A stretch of 64,000 nt of DNA, from contig CANRHV010000001.1 in the NCBI GenBank assembly GCA_947630505.1, positions 85,277 to 149,276 on the forward strand. The letters run 5' to 3'. Position 1 is the stretch's first letter. Each line of letters begins with the position of its first letter. Shown here one piece after another: positions 1-9,157 of this stretch. This stretch comes from an uncultured Monoglobus sp. (lineage in GTDB: Bacteria > Bacillota > Clostridia > Monoglobales > Monoglobaceae). The notes beneath the pieces are model-generated. The model was given only the letters and a program-made list of their open reading frames with translations, had not been told where the DNA came from and ran no database searches. Both the position numbers and the translations under genes were made by a program.

Positions 1-2
1 AG

Positions 3-1649
3 GTTGATAAGCGGATAATTGAGGAAATAGGCATAATCAAATTTGATATACTCGGCGTCAAGACGCTTAATATGATTAAGGAAATACAAACGGATATAGG
101 AGCGGATGAATATGATTTAAACATCAACAATCCCGTATTTGAGGCTGATACAAGGTCGTATGATCTGTTGGGTAAGGCTCTTACAAACGGAGTATTTCAG
201 GTTGAAAGCGCGGGTATGAAAGACTTGCTTTTGCGGTTAAAGCCCGATTCGTTGGGAGATTTGGCTGCGGTGCTTGCTCTGTATCGCCCCGACTCTATGG
301 GTGCCCTTGAAGAATATATAGAGTGTAAGCACGACCCAAGTAAGGTCAAATATATTCACCCCGATATGGAGCCGATATTGAAAGAAACATACGGTTGCAT
401 GATTTATCAGGAACAATTGCTTGATATTGTGAGGAAGTTTGGCGGACGCAGCTACGGAGGGGCGGACTTGTTCCGTAAGGGAATCGCGAAGAAGAATGTA
501 GATCTCGTCAAAGCGGAAGCTGATAAACTCTATAAAGAAATCATAAATAACGGCTACGATAAGAATATAGCAAGAACGATAAGCAATGACCTATCCCAAA
601 AGGGCGGATATTTGTTTAATAAGTCTCACGCGTACAGTTACGCGATCATTTGTTTCCAAACCGCTTATTTGAAAACATATTATCCCGTACAATTTTTCAA
701 GGCTCTGTTCAATCTTAACAAAAACAAAGTGGGTATGCTTAACAAGTATATGCTTGACGCGGTTCCGTTTAACGTCTCAATATTACCGCCCAATATCAAT
801 AAGTCACAAATCAATTTTTCTGTTGATAACAACGCTGTGCGGTTTGGCTTATCGGGCATAAAGGCTATAGGAAAAGATTTTGCGTCAACGATTATCGAGG
901 CGAGAGGCAAAGGGTTTAAGTCGTTTAATGATTTTATTGAGCGCGTTAATCCCAAAAAAGACCAAGTAATAGCCTTGATTAAAGCGGGAGCCTTGCCTGT
1001 TAAGAACAAAAGAAAAGCCTTGATAGGTTACTTAAACTCCTTATATACTCCCTCACAGTTTGTTCCCGTAACAACACTTCCGACGTATAAGAAATTAAGC
1101 GAGGAATGGGGGATAGACGCTGAACAATACCGCATAGGCACAAAAAAATATGACTATGACAAAGCCAAATTATTGGACGCTTATAACGAGAAAAAACGAG
1201 AGAAATTTAACGTCCAACAGAAAGAAAAATATCAGGCGTATGCGGACGCAAACAAAAAATATCTTGAAAATCAAGAATTTTGGGAGTTTGAGACATTGCA
1301 AATCTTCATAAGCGGCAATCCGTTTGATAAGGCTTATGACTATATCAAGCCCTTTGACAGTGTTCCCAACGGAGACGAGTGTGTGATTGTCGGAGTTATA
1401 GCCAAAGTTATTAAGAAAAAAAACAGGCGCAAGAACCCGTTTGCGTTTATCAACATCTATTCTTCTTTTGGTTTGGTCGAGGGCAGAGTGTGGAGTAATG
1501 TGCTCAAACAGTATGAAGATTTGGTTAAGGGCGGTACGCAGGTGGCTTTGGTTGTGGATAAAGAAAATAACGACAGCGTTGTTGTGCGTAAGATGAAGCC
1601 GTATAGCGAATGGCTTGAACAAATGAGAAAGCGAGGTGCGAAGATATAA
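3..1649 (+). CDS. dnaE: DNA polymerase III alpha subunit, DnaE type (5' end outside window)
   Basis: The frame is open to the left edge, so this is the C-terminal part of a larger replicative polymerase. It opens with IKFDILGVKTL, a hallmark of the DnaE catalytic region, followed by GVFQVESAGM, YRPDSMG (the equivalent of the family's RPGP...G loop), IYQEQ, DLFRKGIAKK and the NKSHAYSYA motif of the fingers region. The last third carries a helix-hairpin-helix-like segment (FGLSGIKAIG) and an OB-like fold (VIVGVIAKV). Role: template-directed DNA synthesis. Its place beside a helicase and phage-type genes, far from host replication genes, suggests an element-encoded polymerase rather than the chromosomal one. 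It overlaps the next gene by one base. Confidence 0.93.
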   Translation, partial: VDKRIIEEIGIIKFDILGVKTLNMIKEIQTDIGADEYDLNINNPVFEADTRSYDLLGKALTNGVFQVESAGMKDLLLRLKPDSLGDLAAVLALYRPDSMGALEEYIECKHDPSKVKYIHPDMEPILKETYGCMIYQEQLLDIVRKFGGRSYGGADLFRKGIAKKNVDLVKAEADKLYKEIINNGYDKNIARTISNDLSQKGGYLFNKSHAYSYAIICFQTAYLKTYYPVQFFKALFNLNKNKVGMLNKYMLDAVPFNVSILPPNINKSQINFSVDNNAVRFGLSGIKAIGKDFASTIIEARGKGFKSFNDFIERVNPKKDQVIALIKAGALPVKNKRKALIGYLNSLYTPSQFVPVTTLPTYKKLSEEWGIDAEQYRIGTKKYDYDKAKLLDAYNEKKREKFNVQQKEKYQAYADANKKYLENQEFWEFETLQIFISGNPFDKAYDYIKPFDSVPNGDECVIVGVIAKVIKKKNRRKNPFAFINIYSSFGLVEGRVWSNVLKQYEDLVKGGTQVALVVDKENNDSVVVRKMKPYSEWLEQMRKRGAKI

Positions 1650-3904
1650 TTAAATATTCCGAATATGATGAGACATTTAAGTTCCATATAACCGTATCAA
1701 ACGAGATTTATTATAATACCGAGTCCGCATGGGGCGTATATAATTTTGAAACAACAGATGATATTCCCTATTTTGAGGAACTTGACGCGTTTATGGACGA
1801 AGATAGCGAATCTAAAAAAATCAGCACTCTTGCGGGAACCATGCAGCGTTTATATGCGGGCAGCGAATACCTTGTTGAGGCGGTATATCAATACAGTTCC
1901 ACATACGGGCACCAATACAGACCGATAGCCGTATACGCTGTCGCGCCACAGACTCCCGAAAAGCAACTGCTGTTTTTGCAGTCAATTATATCGCCCAAGG
2001 TTGCCGAGAGTTTAATCAAAGCATATCCCAATATCGTAAACGATGTTATTACGGGCGTTGTTGATACCATTGATTATAGTCGCGTCAAGGGCGTCAGAGA
2101 GGTTATGTGGCGCAAGATAAAGGATAAGATTATAAATAATTATTTGATTTCAGACATTATAACCCTGCTCAGTCCGATAGGCGTTACCTATACAATGATA
2201 AAAAAACTGCTTGATGAAATGCCAAATCCCACACTGCTAAAGCAAGAGATAGAAAACAATCCGTATGTATTAACAAGGATAAACGGATTGGGATTTAAGC
2301 GTGTTGATGACATGGCTCTGAAACTGAAACCCGATCTTGTAGAGTCTGTTGAAAGACTTACGGCGTATATCAAATATTTCTATACCGAGATGGGCGAGGG
2401 TCAAGGGCATACATGGTGTTCAAGAAAAATTCTTCTTTCAGCCGTGCAGGACAATGTTCCTCAATGCGCACCTCTGCTTGATGATTTACTTGAGCATAAT
2501 AATTTCCTTCATATTGACGGTGACAGAATAGGACTGCAATATTATTACAAGACCGAGATGGAAATATACGATTTGCTTAAACGCAAGTCAAAAATTCAAA
2601 CAAATATACACTTAAGCAGGGAACAAATAAGTAGGGCGGTAAATGAGGCTGAGCGTGAACAAGGCTTTGAATATGCCAAGGAACAACTTAAAGTTATCAA
2701 CGACTGCCTGAACAGAACCATAAGCCTGATTACAGGCAAGGCGGGCTGCGGTAAGACATCTATTATGAGAGCCATCATCAAGGCGTATGAACAGAATGAA
2801 TATGAGATTGCCGCGTCCGCACTATCCGCTATGGCTGCGCAGAGAATTACCGAGGCTACCGATTTTCCCGCAGCAACCATACACAGAACATTAGGTTGTA
2901 TGGGATTTAACAAGTTTGCGTTCAATAAAGACAATCATCTTTTGGTTGATGTGGCTTTTATGGACGAGGGAAGTATGGTCAACGCGCACATATTCTTAAA
3001 ATGGCTTGAAGCGATAGACGATAGCACGAGAATTATTATATCGGGCGATCACAAACAGCTTCCGCCGATAGGTTTTGGCAATGTATTCTCAGACTTGATA
3101 GAAATGCTTGACGATGATGTTGTCAGCACTCTCACAAAGCCCATGAGACAAGCCGCCGAATCGGGCATATTGGTTGACGCTAACCTGATACGCGAAAACA
3201 TCAATCCTATCAAAGAGAGTCCCGCGCCTCGCATTATACACGGCAAGAACCAAGATATGTATTATATGTTCCGAGGCAACAGACAGACCTTGTTTGATAT
3301 AGCGGTAAAGACGTTTTTAAGCACAGCGGAGTCTGAGGGACTGGACAGCGTTGCGATAGTCGTTCCGCGCAAGCAAGGCTGTCTCAACAGCACGGCGGAA
3401 CTCAACAACGCCATTCAAGATAAACTGATACCCGGCAACGTACAGCACATTGAAAGCGGAGGACGTGTGTTTAAACTCGGTGCTAAAGTCATACAGACGG
3501 TCAATGATTATCAGAATAATGTGTTTAACGGCGATGTGGGCTATATAACCGAGATAGGCAAACGAAACAAAGGCAAAAACTCGTGGTACTGTGTTGTGAG
3601 GTTCAAGGATATGCTCACGGGCGAGAGCAAAGACATATCATACACACAGCGAGAAGCAATGGCGCTTGATCTGGCGTATGCCTTAACGGTTCACAAGATA
3701 CAAGGCGGTTCTCGCAAAACGATTATAGGCATTATAGACAACACGCACTATCAGCTTTTGGATAACTGTATGCTATACACACTGCTTACCAGAGCCAAAG
3801 AACGCTGCTTGCTTCTCGGAGAATATCAAGCGTTTCAGCAGTGCATACGCACAAGCCACAACAGCCGCAACACATGGATGAACCTTGAAACAATGAAAAA
3901 TTAA
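1649..3904 (+). CDS. RecD-like superfamily 1B DNA helicase
   Basis: ATP-dependent DNA helicase of the RecD/RecD2 type. Motifs in order: a helix-hairpin-helix stretch (INGLGFKRVDDMA), Walker A (GKAGCGKTS, about nt 2730-2760), Walker B with MDEGSMV, a SGDHKQLPP motif III, and the C-terminal LTVHKIQGGS motif VI. The first ATG in frame is at 1793, but the frame stays open and protein-like back to 1619, reading KYSEYDETFKFHI and WGVYNFETTDD, which looks like the usual N-terminal domain. With GAGGTG at 1633-1638, initiation probably occurs at ATT 1649 (or ATA 1646), overlapping the dnaE stop. If ATG 1793 is used the protein has 703 residues, otherwise about 751. It probably works with the adjacent polymerase in element replication. 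Confidence 0.9.
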   Translation: MKYSEYDETFKFHITVSNEIYYNTESAWGVYNFETTDDIPYFEELDAFMDEDSESKKISTLAGTMQRLYAGSEYLVEAVYQYSSTYGHQYRPIAVYAVAPQTPEKQLLFLQSIISPKVAESLIKAYPNIVNDVITGVVDTIDYSRVKGVREVMWRKIKDKIINNYLISDIITLLSPIGVTYTMIKKLLDEMPNPTLLKQEIENNPYVLTRINGLGFKRVDDMALKLKPDLVESVERLTAYIKYFYTEMGEGQGHTWCSRKILLSAVQDNVPQCAPLLDDLLEHNNFLHIDGDRIGLQYYYKTEMEIYDLLKRKSKIQTNIHLSREQISRAVNEAEREQGFEYAKEQLKVINDCLNRTISLITGKAGCGKTSIMRAIIKAYEQNEYEIAASALSAMAAQRITEATDFPAATIHRTLGCMGFNKFAFNKDNHLLVDVAFMDEGSMVNAHIFLKWLEAIDDSTRIIISGDHKQLPPIGFGNVFSDLIEMLDDDVVSTLTKPMRQAAESGILVDANLIRENINPIKESPAPRIIHGKNQDMYYMFRGNRQTLFDIAVKTFLSTAESEGLDSVAIVVPRKQGCLNSTAELNNAIQDKLIPGNVQHIESGGRVFKLGAKVIQTVNDYQNNVFNGDVGYITEIGKRNKGKNSWYCVVRFKDMLTGESKDISYTQREAMALDLAYALTVHKIQGGSRKTIIGIIDNTHYQLLDNCMLYTLLTRAKERCLLLGEYQAFQQCIRTSHNSRNTWMNLETMKN

Positions 3905-3927
3905 CATACATAACGGAGGATAACACT

Positions 3928-4239
3928 ATGGAGAAAAACAATGTAGCATTTACTAACGATTTAATGGCGATTACCTCTGATAAAGGCGAAGATTACGAGG
4001 CTGAAATATTAGACTCATTTGGCATGGACGGTGCGGAATATATGGTCTGCGCTCTCTTTGAAAACGAGGCGGACATCACACGGACGGACACGATTTGTGA
4101 AGGGGCGATATTTAAGATCGTATACGGCGCAACCGAGGCAGACGATTATCTTGAGGAAATTGAGGGCGGCACCGATACATACAATACGGTCTATGACAAA
4201 TTTATGGAGAGAAATGCGGAGAAATATGATTTTGTATAA
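3928..4239 (+). CDS. Small acidic DUF1292-like protein
   Basis: A 103-residue, strongly acidic protein with a GGAGG ribosome site just upstream (about 3914-3920). The core ITSDKGEDYEAEILDSF...GAEYMVCAL resembles the DUF1292 (YrzB-like) pattern of a short beta-rich fold seen in Firmicutes, where it is of unknown function. No catalytic motif is visible. It follows the helicase by 23 bases and probably shares its transcript. Confidence 0.7.
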   Translation: MEKNNVAFTNDLMAITSDKGEDYEAEILDSFGMDGAEYMVCALFENEADITRTDTICEGAIFKIVYGATEADDYLEEIEGGTDTYNTVYDKFMERNAEKYDFV

Positions 4240-4381
4240 AAAAGAGCATAAAAATGACAACAAACATCGTCTTCTTTCCGAGGACATACGGCGAATAAAG
4301 ATAAAAGAAGATAAAAACAAAACCGATAAAACAGATATTTGAAAGACTTGAAGGTGAATTATTATACATAAGACAGTTAAA

Positions 4382-5911
4382 ATGGGCAGCCTGTTTTCAG
4401 GCATAGGCGGATTTGAGGTTGCCGCTCAGTGGCACGGCGCAGAAGTTGTGTGGCAGTCTGAGATTGAGCCGTGGGCGGTGGAGCTGCTTAAACAGCATTT
4501 TCCAAACGCCAAACAACTTGGCGATATTAATGATATAAAAGGCTCGGAAATTGAGCCTGTGGATTTGATTACATTTGGTTCGCCATGCGTAGGGCTGTCC
4601 GTTGCAGGAAAACGAAAAGGACTGGCTGATGAACGCTCAGGTTTGTTTACTGAAGCAATAAGAGTAATTAAAGAAATGAGGAAATCAACAAATGGAGAAT
4701 ACCCAAAATACATTTTATGGGAAAACGTGCCGGGAGCACTCACAAGCAATAAGGGGTGTGACTTTAGAACCGTGCTTGAAGAAATCGCAGAAACCGAAAT
4801 TCCAATGCCTAAGTCTGGAAAATGGGCAAGCGGCGGAATGGTGCGAGGGGGGGAGTGTGACATTGCATGGCGTGTCTTGGACGCCCAATATTGGGGAGTG
4901 CCCCAACGCAGAAAGAGAATCTTCCTTGTGGGAGATTATAGATCTGAACGCTCCGCAGAAATATTATTTAAGCCCGAGGGCGTGTCAGGGTATACTTCGC
5001 CGAGCGGAGAGGCGCGGAAAAGAATTGCCGCCGATCTTGAAAAATGCCTTAGTGAGACAGGCGGAGCTGACGGCGTAGATTACAAACCGTGCTATGGGTT
5101 TAGATGGACAGCGGGTTCAAAAGCCGGAAATATAGGTTGGAGCGAAAACGTTTCACCAACATTAACAAGCGACGGAAAACCACAAGCAATATGTATGCCG
5201 TCTGTAATGGTTCAGGCATATAGAATATGTTCATGCGCAAGTAATTCGATGAAGTCAGCGAACCCACACTCAGGAATATACAAAACTAACAAAGCCTCAA
5301 CAATAGATACATCGGGCGGAAATCCCGCATGTAATCAAGGTGGTTTATTGATTTGTATGCCATGTGTGTATGACGCAAGAGGAAATGGCAATGGAGCAAC
5401 TTCTCCCACATTGGTTGGAGATCACGAAAGCCGAGTAACAGATTATACATCGCTATTGCTTTCGCCAATCTATTCAATAGACCGAGCGGCGTTTAATCAA
5501 GGTAAGAACGCACAATACAATTTCAGCATACGAGATGACGGGCTCATGCAGACGATTGTAGCAAGAGGTCCCAATGCGGTAGCGATTCCCGATTTGGCAT
5601 GTTTTCAAGGACAGGCATCTCCAAGTGCAGAAATAAGTTATTCAAATAAAACCAGTTCAACCATTCAATGTACTAAACAAGCAGATGTTCTGCACCTTAA
5701 AGAGAACTTGACTTACATAGTGCGTCGCTTAACACCCGGAGAGTGTGCACAGTTACAAGGTTTTCCACCCGATTGGCACGAGATTACGAATGAACAAGGA
5801 AAACCAATGCCCGACACAGCGGCATATAAAGGTTACGGAAACGCGGTTGCGACGGTTTGCGCAGAATATCCGATAACGGGCATTATAGAGGCACTTCAAG
5901 AAGAAATTTAA
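4382..5911 (+). CDS. C5-cytosine DNA methyltransferase (first copy)
   Basis: Transfers a methyl group from SAM to cytosine C5. Motif I (GSLFSGIGGFE), motif IV with the catalytic Cys (GSPCVGLSVAGK), motif VI (WENVPG), motif VIII (WGVPQRRKRIF), then a long target-recognition region of about 250 residues, then RRLTPGECAQLQGFP and GYGNAV (motif X). At about 509 residues it is longer than average, which is common in phage enzymes with large recognition regions. ATG 4382 lies unusually close to motif I and lacks a good ribosome site; AAGGTGA at 4351-4357 points to an ATA start at 4364, adding six residues. A G7 run at 4847-4853 lies inside the gene, in frame as read. Confidence 0.95.
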   Translation: MGSLFSGIGGFEVAAQWHGAEVVWQSEIEPWAVELLKQHFPNAKQLGDINDIKGSEIEPVDLITFGSPCVGLSVAGKRKGLADERSGLFTEAIRVIKEMRKSTNGEYPKYILWENVPGALTSNKGCDFRTVLEEIAETEIPMPKSGKWASGGMVRGGECDIAWRVLDAQYWGVPQRRKRIFLVGDYRSERSAEILFKPEGVSGYTSPSGEARKRIAADLEKCLSETGGADGVDYKPCYGFRWTAGSKAGNIGWSENVSPTLTSDGKPQAICMPSVMVQAYRICSCASNSMKSANPHSGIYKTNKASTIDTSGGNPACNQGGLLICMPCVYDARGNGNGATSPTLVGDHESRVTDYTSLLLSPIYSIDRAAFNQGKNAQYNFSIRDDGLMQTIVARGPNAVAIPDLACFQGQASPSAEISYSNKTSSTIQCTKQADVLHLKENLTYIVRRLTPGECAQLQGFPPDWHEITNEQGKPMPDTAAYKGYGNAVATVCAEYPITGIIEALQEEI

Positions 5912-5950
5912 AATCAACAAAAACAATAAATCAGAAAGGCGGGTGCTGTT

Positions 5951-6193
5951 ATGTGTTACAGCGGAATATGTCATTTTGAAAATTCATACGGAGATTGTAC
6001 GGTTGCGAACTATGACGAATTTAAAAATCAATACCATGTAACCCCGTGTCAGGCGGGTGGCTATCCCGAATTAACAGAAATGGACAAGTTGAACTACAGA
6101 AAGAACAAAGACAAGTTTCAGAGAATATGCAAAGACTATGACACAAAGCACCCGCCCGTGAAATATACGCCGATCAGGGAGATTTTCGGGTAA
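5951..6193 (+). CDS. Cys-rich small protein, unknown function
   Basis: An 80-residue protein opening CYSGICHFENSYGDC, with GAAAGG at 5934-5939 as a plausible ribosome site. Four cysteines (three in the first 17 residues) could bind a metal, but no named domain is recognised. It lies between two methyltransferase genes in the same orientation. Confidence 0.6.
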   Translation: MCYSGICHFENSYGDCTVANYDEFKNQYHVTPCQAGGYPELTEMDKLNYRKNKDKFQRICKDYDTKHPPVKYTPIREIFG

Positions 6194-6268
6194 TTCAGAG
6201 AGACAGGGAAACCCAATCAAAACGAGATTTGATTTAAAAACGAAAGAGAAAGAAGGTTATACAAGAGT

Positions 6269-6538
6269 TTGACAAAAAGTAATACATATATTAAAAGCCC
6301 GCTTAATTATGTTGGCGGTAAGTTTAAATTGTTGCCCTCAATCATTCCTTTGATACCCACAGACCTCAATGTATTTTACGATTTGTTTGGCGGTGGTTTT
6401 AATGTGGGAATCAATGTTGAGGCAGAACGGATTGTGTACAATGACATAAACGAACCTGTAAGCCGTATGTTAAAGGCAAAGGATAAAAGCGATGACGTTG
6501 AAGTTTTGATTACAAATTACTCAACTCCCGGAGAATAA
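6269..6538 (+). pseudogene. Truncated Dam-type N6-adenine methyltransferase
   Basis: Starts at TTG with AGAAGG at 6251-6256. The reading frame begins SPLNYVGGKFKLLP (motif X/I region of D12-class adenine methyltransferases) and FYDLFGGGFNVG (motif I), then stops after 89 residues; intact relatives have about 250-300 residues and a catalytic DPPY that is missing here. The last bases plus the downstream flank (6529-6548) match the 3' end of the second Dam-type gene (9895-9914), so the gene looks internally deleted by recombination. Unlikely to be catalytically active. Confidence 0.8.
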
Positions 6539-6548
6539 ATATAGTAGA
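6529..6548 (+). repeat. Short dispersed repeat, copy 1 of 3
   Basis: CGGAGAATAAATATAGTAGA here matches CGGAGAACAAATATAGTAGA at 9896-9915 (19 of 20), and a weaker copy (AGAGAACAAATATATTAGAGAG) occurs at 10168-10189. Copies 1 and 2 span the stop codons of two adenine methyltransferase genes; copy 3 lies downstream of a small zinc-finger gene. Role unknown. Confidence 0.65.
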
Positions 6549-6593
6549 ACCGATTAGAGCTCACTACTCTAAGGTTTAAAACCCTCCTTTCTT

Positions 6594-6611
6594 GGGCGCT
6601 GCATAGCGCCC
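6594..6611 (+). other. GC-rich hairpin without T tract
   Basis: GGGCGCT-GCAT-AGCGCCC forms a perfect 7-bp stem with a 4-base loop just upstream of the tRNA-like sequence. There is no downstream T tract, so it is not a classic terminator; it might be a processing site or attenuate transcription into the next gene. Confidence 0.5.
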
Positions 6612-6615
6612 ACAT

Positions 6616-6672
6616 GGGATGTCAAGTAGACAAATCCAATTTGTTATGGTGCAATTCCATATCGTCCCACCA
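6616..6672 (+). tRNA. D-armless tRNA-Trp-like sequence with encoded CCA
   Basis: Only 57 nt long. Acceptor 6616-6622 pairs with 6662-6668 (six pairs, then T-T mismatch); discriminator A 6669; CCA at 6670-6672. T arm: TATGG 6645-6649 with CCATA 6657-6661, loop TGCAATT. Anticodon arm: GACAA 6629-6633 with TTGTT 6641-6645, loop ATCCAAT, giving U33 and anticodon CCA (Trp). The D arm is replaced by six bases (CAAGTA) and the variable loop is absent, T 6645 being shared by two stems. The coincidence of stems, loop sizes and CCA argues for tRNA ancestry; whether it is functional or a deletion relic is open. Confidence 0.5.
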
Positions 6673-6735
6673 AATTTTGACAAATGAAAGGAGTCAGAGT
6701 TTGTCTCAACGAGAGGCGTCATACTCGATAAATAA

Positions 6736-8253
6736 TTGACAAATACACCAAAAGAAAAATTGACAGCTAATATCCTATTCTCAGGCATAGGGGCGCAAGA
6801 AAGAGGTTTTAGAAACTCAGGATTATTTGATATTGATATTGTAACAACATCAGAGATTAATAAGGAAGCGGTTGTTGCATACGCTGCAATACATTGTGGT
6901 CTAACCCCAGAGATGGTTGAAAACTATCCTGATTATCCAACAAGAACAGAGATGGCAGAGCATTTAAGAAAAATTAATTTGGGTTACAATCCCGAGAAAG
7001 GCAAAGCGTTTGATTGGTTTAAATTAACTAAACGAAAATCAAAGGATTTGGAAAAGTATTGGCTTGCTTGTAATCTTGTCCATAATGGGGGGGATATATG
7101 TAATATTAAATCTTTGCCATACGCTGATTTGTGGACGTGTAGTTTTCCCTGTACAGATATAAGTATTGCCGGCTCAATGAAAGGATTAAACCCGGACAGC
7201 GGAACCAGAAGCAGTCTATTGTGGGAAAATATAAGGTTGCTGAAACAAGCGAAAGATAACAACACATCACCTAAATACATTATGTTTGAAAATGTAAAAA
7301 ATCTTGTCAGTAAAAAGTTTTTGCAATCGTTTAACGACTTAATTAATATTTTGGATGAACTTGGATTTAATACATATTGGTCTGTTTTAAACGGAAAAAC
7401 TTGCGGTATACCGCAGAACAGAGAGCGAGTGTTTGCCGTAGCTGTTCGCAAGGATATTGATACGGGTAAAATGGATTTTCCTAAACCGTTTGATAACGGA
7501 TTGCGTTTAAAAGATATGCTACAAGATACAGTAGATGATAAGTATTATTTATCTGAAGAAAAAGTGCAGAGGTTCCTTATTAAGGATAAAACAGCTTTAT
7601 TATATGACCCCACATGGTTGAAAACAAGAGGTGAAGCCAGAGGCTGTAATGAGTTTTGTCCAACCTTAATGGCAAGAGATTATAAAGACCCTAAATTAAT
7701 AAACGAAAATTCTGTTCATCAAGTGGGAAACCTTATACATAAATCTAACGGTTGGGACAATCCCCAAACAGGAAGAGTTTATTCAACGCACGGCTGTTCC
7801 CCAACGCTGAATACTTGTGGTGGCGGACAGCGTGAACCTAAAATTATTGAGAGAAAAAATAAAATTGCAATACGAAAGCTAACTCCAACCGAGTGTTTTC
7901 GTTTAATGGGGTTCAATGATGCTGATTGTAAAGCGGTAAAAAATATGGGAATAAGTGACTCACAATTATATAAACAAACAGGCAACTCAATTATAACAAA
8001 TTGTGTTTCGCTGATAGCTGAACACTTATATAAAGCGCAATATAACAACGAATATATATGTTTGGACGAGTGTGTTGAGACGCAACCACAAACGACAATA
8101 AACAAGCCAAAGTTAATTGGTGGGATTGGTGAACCAAATTGGGCTGGTTCATATCGTCAGGGCAACAGAGTTTATGACTCGAAAAATATTGCAGTTTGTC
8201 TCACAACAACCCCGGTAGGTTCAGCGGGGGCAAAGCGTGTTGTGCTCGGTTGA
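6736..8253 (+). CDS. C5-cytosine DNA methyltransferase (second copy)
   Basis: A second Dcm-type enzyme, 505 residues. Motif I is ILFSGIGAQERGF; a roughly 60-residue insertion follows the SEINKEAVVAYA segment; the catalytic loop reads CSFPCTDISIAG; then FENVKNL, GIPQNRERVFAVA, a recognition region, IRKLTPTECFRLMGF and GNSI. Distinct in sequence from the upstream copy, so probably a different target. TTG 6736 follows an in-frame TAA directly, so no upstream start in this frame is possible. A G7 run at 7087-7093 lies inside the gene. The C-terminal tail (after about residue 440) is an extra, Gly-rich segment of unknown role. Confidence 0.94.
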   Translation: MTNTPKEKLTANILFSGIGAQERGFRNSGLFDIDIVTTSEINKEAVVAYAAIHCGLTPEMVENYPDYPTRTEMAEHLRKINLGYNPEKGKAFDWFKLTKRKSKDLEKYWLACNLVHNGGDICNIKSLPYADLWTCSFPCTDISIAGSMKGLNPDSGTRSSLLWENIRLLKQAKDNNTSPKYIMFENVKNLVSKKFLQSFNDLINILDELGFNTYWSVLNGKTCGIPQNRERVFAVAVRKDIDTGKMDFPKPFDNGLRLKDMLQDTVDDKYYLSEEKVQRFLIKDKTALLYDPTWLKTRGEARGCNEFCPTLMARDYKDPKLINENSVHQVGNLIHKSNGWDNPQTGRVYSTHGCSPTLNTCGGGQREPKIIERKNKIAIRKLTPTECFRLMGFNDADCKAVKNMGISDSQLYKQTGNSIITNCVSLIAEHLYKAQYNNEYICLDECVETQPQTTINKPKLIGGIGEPNWAGSYRQGNRVYDSKNIAVCLTTTPVGSAGAKRVVLG

Positions 8254-8367
8254 CAGATAAAAATAATATTAACACTATAGGTGTGTAGCAAAAAATAAAC
8301 TCAATCAAATGCGTGTTTGAACCAGAACGGTTTGAGCGCAAAAAATGAACAAACGAGGTGTTATAGC

Positions 8368-9150
8368 ATGATAGAAAAGGTAAACCCGAGCCACGTTGAT
8401 AAAATCGCAGATCGCATCGCAGGAGCAATAGTTGATTTGGCATATCAAACCAAAGAAGACCCAAAGATAGCGGTTGAGGTTTTAATAGGTCACGGCACTT
8501 GTCACGTTATTATTGAAACAGATACCCAGCTTGACCGAGTTAAAATAGCACGGATAATCACAAGAATAGGCGGACGGGTGTTTACGGATATAGCAATCTA
8601 TCCACAGGACAAACACTTAGCCGATAATCAATCTGAAGGTTTTAGGTGCGGGGACAATGGTGTGTTTAAGGGTGTGCCCGTCACAGATGAACAAAGAAAA
8701 TTGTCTCAAATCGCAAGGGATATATACAAGAAATACCCCTATGATGGCAAATATATTCTTGACGGAGACAGGCTTGTTATTTGTCAAAGCAATGCCAAAA
8801 CAGAAGATTTGCAAGAACTTTACCCAGACGCCATAATTAACCCGCTCGGATATTGGATTGGCGGCAGTGACGTAGACACGGGAGCAACAAATCGCAAACT
8901 CGGCTCTGATATGGCTGATAGTGTTACAGGCGGTGGACTATTCGGCAAGGATTGTTCCAAAGCAGACGTCAGCGTTAATATATACGCTTTCTTAAAAGCT
9001 CAGAAAACAGGCAAACCCGTAGAGTTAAGTTGTGCCATCGGTGATGACACAGTTGACGGAAAGCCATATTCCGAGATCGTTGCGATAGCCAAGAAATACA
9101 TAGACTCCGTGGGCGGATTTGAAAAGTTTGCCGAGTGGGGATTGGTATAG
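8368..9150 (+). CDS. metK: Short S-adenosylmethionine synthetase (phage-type MetK)
   Basis: Makes SAM from methionine and ATP, the methyl donor for the surrounding methyltransferases. Family signatures: SHVDKIADRIAGAIVD (equivalent of GHPDKI...D), CGDNGVF (equivalent of GDQG), INPLGYWIGGSDVDTGATNRK (equivalent of NPTGRF...GGP..D.GLTGRK) and GGGLFGKDCSKADVS (equivalent of GGGAFSGKD..KVDRS). At 260 residues it is far shorter than cellular enzymes (about 380-400), with the middle and end domains reduced. ATG 8368 has GAGGTG at 8355-8360. It sits between a cytosine and an adenine methyltransferase gene and ends seven bases before the latter. Confidence 0.88.
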   Translation: MIEKVNPSHVDKIADRIAGAIVDLAYQTKEDPKIAVEVLIGHGTCHVIIETDTQLDRVKIARIITRIGGRVFTDIAIYPQDKHLADNQSEGFRCGDNGVFKGVPVTDEQRKLSQIARDIYKKYPYDGKYILDGDRLVICQSNAKTEDLQELYPDAIINPLGYWIGGSDVDTGATNRKLGSDMADSVTGGGLFGKDCSKADVSVNIYAFLKAQKTGKPVELSCAIGDDTVDGKPYSEIVAIAKKYIDSVGGFEKFAEWGLV

Positions 9151-9157
9151 TAGCATA

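Noticed and set aside
5060..5700. An intron or intein in the first cytosine methyltransferase
   Set aside because: The long middle segment is in frame, has no splicing motifs and fits the position of the target-recognition region.
6554..6585. A possible second tRNA-like sequence (TTAGAG/CTCTAA arm with a CTCACTA loop, then GGTTTAAAACC)
   Set aside because: There is no acceptor stem in register and the T-like loop lacks the conserved C; the arms alone are too little.
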